Positions 63,201-64,000 of a stretch of DNA of 64,000 bases are shown here, in pieces; the first letter of the stretch is position 1; the number at the start of each line of letters is the position of its first letter. Below the pieces are notes generated by a model. The model saw only the letters and a program-made list of their open reading frames with translations. It was not told the origin of the DNA and did no database searches. A program made the position numbers and the translations under genes. Location: positions 17,796,103-17,860,102 of the forward strand of contig CM043797.1 in NCBI GenBank assembly GCA_023974075.1, written 5' to 3'. The DNA is from Chaenocephalus aceratus. Taxonomy: Eukaryota > Chordata > Actinopteri > Perciformes > Channichthyidae.

Positions 63201-63744
63201 TGTAAGAAAGAAAGATAAGATCTAGTAGCATTTAAGAGACCAATGTTATTGAATAAGTAATAAGCTAAGGCTAGATTGAGGTTGAATATATTAGACTTTG
63301 AGAAGCATTAGTTGCCCTATTACTCACTATTGACATTATCTATGAGTTAGTTTAAATATCTAGGAATCACATTTTCCCCTCCCTTCCTAACCTGTTTTTT
63401 TCCCCAGGGTTCACCATCATTTTATAAAATGTTTCTGCTGCACTATTTCTTAATGCTCTTAATGTCTTTCATTTTTGTAAAGCACTTTGAATTGCCTTGT
63501 GTTGAAAAGGTGCTGTATAATTACACTTGCCTGGCCTTGCCTTGGCTGCAGCATTACATGGAGAGCAAATATTGTTCCTAACAAATCCATGTCCACTCTA
63601 TGTGAGGTTTAGAAGGTACCTGAGACGGGGGGTGTGGGCTCTGCAGGCTGATCCACAGAGAGCTGCTTGAAGACCGCGTACTTATCAGAGGCTGTGATGG
63701 AGGCGGACGAGGACCCAGACACTGGAGTCAGCAAGGCGGGCGCA
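43265..63744 (-). CDS. synrg: Synergin gamma (AP1 gamma-subunit binding protein), C-terminal ten coding exons
   Basis: Accessory protein of the AP-1 clathrin adaptor at the trans-Golgi network and endosomes. Exons in transcript order: 63620-63744, 61125-61187, 58786-59751, 54379-54927, 52815-52978, 52608-52661, 51259-51355, 50725-50873, 49579-49689, 43265-43396 (stop at 43265-43267). All junctions are GT-AG and phases match. The joined 2410 nt encode about 802 C-terminal residues; human SYNRG is about 1314 residues, so the N-terminal part with the EH domain lies beyond 64000. The big exon (966 nt) carries acidic DFxDF motifs (GFADF, GFTDF, DDFGDF, DDFADF twice), known to bind the AP-1 gamma ear; the 549-nt exon adds DDFGDF and AFADF. 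DKYxVF(K/R)QL occurs three times. The last six exons encode the conserved C-terminal region (GSHKRSHSLGDKE, ERYAYEWQRCL, VWNNLMGFMSLA) and end CVEPKPPGLILPDLL. Confidence 0.95.
43894..44129. mobile_element. Small Tc1/mariner-type MITE in the last synrg intron
   Basis: Facing ends CAGCTCTGGAAAAAATAAAT and the inverse of TAGCTCTGAAAAAAATTAAG lie 236 bases apart with no coding content. I recognise the pattern (CAGCTCTGGAAAAAATTAAG) from abundant fish elements. The ends have several mismatches, so the copy is old. Confidence 0.55.
44204..45272. mobile_element. hAT non-autonomous element in the last synrg intron
   Basis: It begins CAGGGGTGGGGAACCCC and ends GGGTCCCCACCCCTG, which are inverted repeats, and lies between identical 8-bp duplications GTTTAGAC (44196-44203 and 45273-45280). 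Ends containing GGCCC...GGCCCTCG are typical of the CAGGGGTGGG group of hAT elements. It is 1069 bases long with no intact transposase. Confidence 0.88.
46421..46528 (+). CDS. Possible first exon of an unidentified secreted protein, antisense in the last synrg intron
   Basis: Thirty-six codons open at an ATG in good context (caacaATGG) and end at a strong consensus donor (AAAG followed by GTAAGT) at 46529. The peptide starts MENKRGMV, continues with a hydrophobic run (TLTLLVLVLINV) typical of a signal peptide, then a basic stretch (KGKRSR...KPRSK) resembling a propeptide or dibasic cleavage area. It lies on the plus strand inside the 6.2-kb last intron of minus-strand synrg. I do not recognise it and could not build a phase-consistent downstream exon. 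The nearby open segment 47081-47196 needs incoming phase 1, while this exon ends in phase 0. It could be a real small gene or a chance frame. Confidence 0.2.
47947..48073 (-). other. Exon-like open segment, unassigned, in the last synrg intron
   Basis: On the minus strand a pyrimidine-rich acceptor (CTTTTTTGGCAG) precedes 127 bases that stay open for 42 codons and stop at a weak donor (GAAGAG followed by GTACTG). The predicted peptide is hydrophilic and helix-prone (GESEYKSQVENRIPSEYN...EVKEELRLLQTALIVEM), looking more like protein than the opposite strand does. It requires incoming phase 1, but the preceding synrg exon ends in phase 0, so it cannot be a simple cassette exon of synrg. I know no family for it. 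Confidence 0.18.
49545..49569 (+). repeat. (GT)n tract 9 bases past a synrg 5' splice site
   Basis: On the synrg (minus) strand this is a (CA)n tract beginning nine bases after the end of exon 49579-49689. It may act as a CA-type intronic splicing element; see findings. Confidence 0.9.
50957..51004. repeat. Perfect 48-bp palindrome with no spacer
   Basis: The arm TGAGTTCAGTGCCGAGCTGT plus GACA is followed at once by its exact reverse complement, giving 24-bp arms centred between 50980 and 50981. Symmetry stops sharply on both sides. It lies in the synrg intron, 84 bases upstream (in synrg sense) of exon 50725-50873. Confidence 0.97.
51168..51241 (+). repeat. (GT)n/(GC)n tract 17 bases past a synrg 5' splice site
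   Basis: On the synrg strand this reads as (CA)n then CGCA-type repeats, starting 17 bases after the end of exon 51259-51355. Confidence 0.9.
51397..52108. mobile_element. hAT non-autonomous element in a synrg intron
   Basis: It begins CAGGGGTCTCCAACC and ends GTTGGAGAGCCCTG, an inverted pair with one mismatch in the first 14 positions. The flanking octamers ATATATAT and ATATATAC match at seven of eight positions, consistent with an 8-bp duplication in an AT run. The motif AGAGCTACTT near the left end, with GCGAGCTACTGAAAAGTTG at the right, is common to this repeat type. Confidence 0.75.
53961..54247 (+). mobile_element. tRNA-derived SINE in a synrg intron
   Basis: The head resembles a tRNA promoter: box A-like TGGCTCAGTCTCTAGGG at about 53971 and box B-like GGTTCACGTCCCG at 54002-54014. 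A fish SINE body follows (GAGCCCTTGAGCAAGGCACC), then a tail with a CTT-rich run (TCTTCTTCTTCTC). It is antisense to synrg. It is not a functional tRNA gene because the cloverleaf cannot be completed. Confidence 0.7.
60186..60207. repeat. (TA)n microsatellite
   Basis: A pure TA run of about 22 bases in the synrg intron between exons 59751 and 61125. Confidence 0.9.
61380..63160 (-). mobile_element. L2-type LINE with long reverse transcriptase frame, in a synrg intron
   Basis: A non-LTR retrotransposon in the same orientation as synrg, between its exons 61187 and 63620. The main frame below 62671 has the RT blocks NNYRPISNLPFLGKIIEKV, LDLSAAFDTVDHSILLDRL, GVPQGSILGPLLFNIYML and the catalytic YADDT, followed by the usual C-terminal thumb region (SRLDYCNGVFTGL, LKSLHWLPVCQRIDFKI). 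The upstream coding part continues in other frames (FTDKIQKIRQAV, SSSCCLDIIPTGFFKD), with shifts at A/T homopolymers near 62694-62700 and 63013-63018. The endonuclease domain is missing (5' truncation). At the 3' side the frame runs directly into a TTGCC repeat near 61380-61397. Confidence 0.85.
63400..63546 (+). mobile_element. LINE 3' tail fragment, plus strand, in a synrg intron
   Basis: The segment ending TTGTAAAGCACTTTGAATTG, GCTGTATAATTACACTTGCC and a short TTGCC-type repeat is the classic 3' terminus of L2-type fish LINEs. It lies in the opposite orientation to the neighbouring LINE at 61380-63160, so it is a separate truncated insertion. Confidence 0.65.
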
Positions 63745-64000
63745 CTGCAGGGACACAAAGGCTTCTGTCAGACACGAGGAATAGTTCAAAAGAAGAGTTT
63801 AATCCCCATAAGCTGAGTGAACATTTGCTCCACACTCACAAGTTTGGTGAATGTTTGTTAAAAGCTTTATTGTGACGATAATGGAAGCTGAGGGAAATGT
63901 AATCTATCATTTAGCTTTTTACATGAAAATACTGAATGCCGGCATGTTCAATTACCACTGAAGGCTGGCAATGTGTGGCATTATACACCTCATCTCAATT

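Overview
The window is vertebrate nuclear DNA. Genes are split by GT-AG introns, flanked by long AT-rich intergenic stretches and interleaved with teleost-type repeats: Tc1/mariner remnants, hAT elements with 8-bp target duplications, L2/Rex-type LINEs, a tRNA-headed SINE and (GT)n tracts. Repeat content and protein similarity point to a ray-finned fish, probably a percomorph; the species is inferred, not shown. No CRISPR arrays, operons or other prokaryotic features are present.

Three protein-coding genes are firmly supported, in the order tada2a (+), dusp14 (+), synrg (-). This matches the order and orientation TADA2A-DUSP14-SYNRG on human 17q12, so the block is ancient conserved synteny.

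Layout. 1-8.4 kb: intergenic, with two decayed Tc1 copies, the second abutting the tada2a first exon. 8.4-20.6 kb: tada2a, 15 coding exons encoding 444 residues (ZZ, SANT and C-terminal SWIRM regions); introns carry a plus-strand LINE 3' end and a minus-strand LINE. 20.6-36.9 kb: intergenic and repeat-rich, with one TTAA-flanked MITE family present twice, two TA-flanked MITEs, a 1.09-kb hAT element and a duplicated 190-bp segment. 37.0-39.2 kb: dusp14, one coding exon, with an unusual six-histidine run near the N terminus. 39.2-43.2 kb: intergenic. 43.2-64 kb: the 3' ten coding exons of synrg on the minus strand (about 802 C-terminal residues; the 5' exons lie beyond the right edge), with introns holding two hAT elements, a SINE, an L2-type LINE with a long reverse-transcriptase frame, CA-repeat tracts just downstream of two 5' splice sites, and a perfect 48-bp palindrome.

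The three genes act separately: chromatin acetylation (tada2a), MAP-kinase-related dephosphorylation (dusp14) and AP-1/clathrin traffic (synrg). Nothing in the sequence suggests they form one pathway. I found no convincing new biological system. The best leads are the palindrome, the splice-site CA tracts, the repeated DKYxVF(K/R)QL module in synrg, and two unassigned exon-like segments in the last synrg intron.
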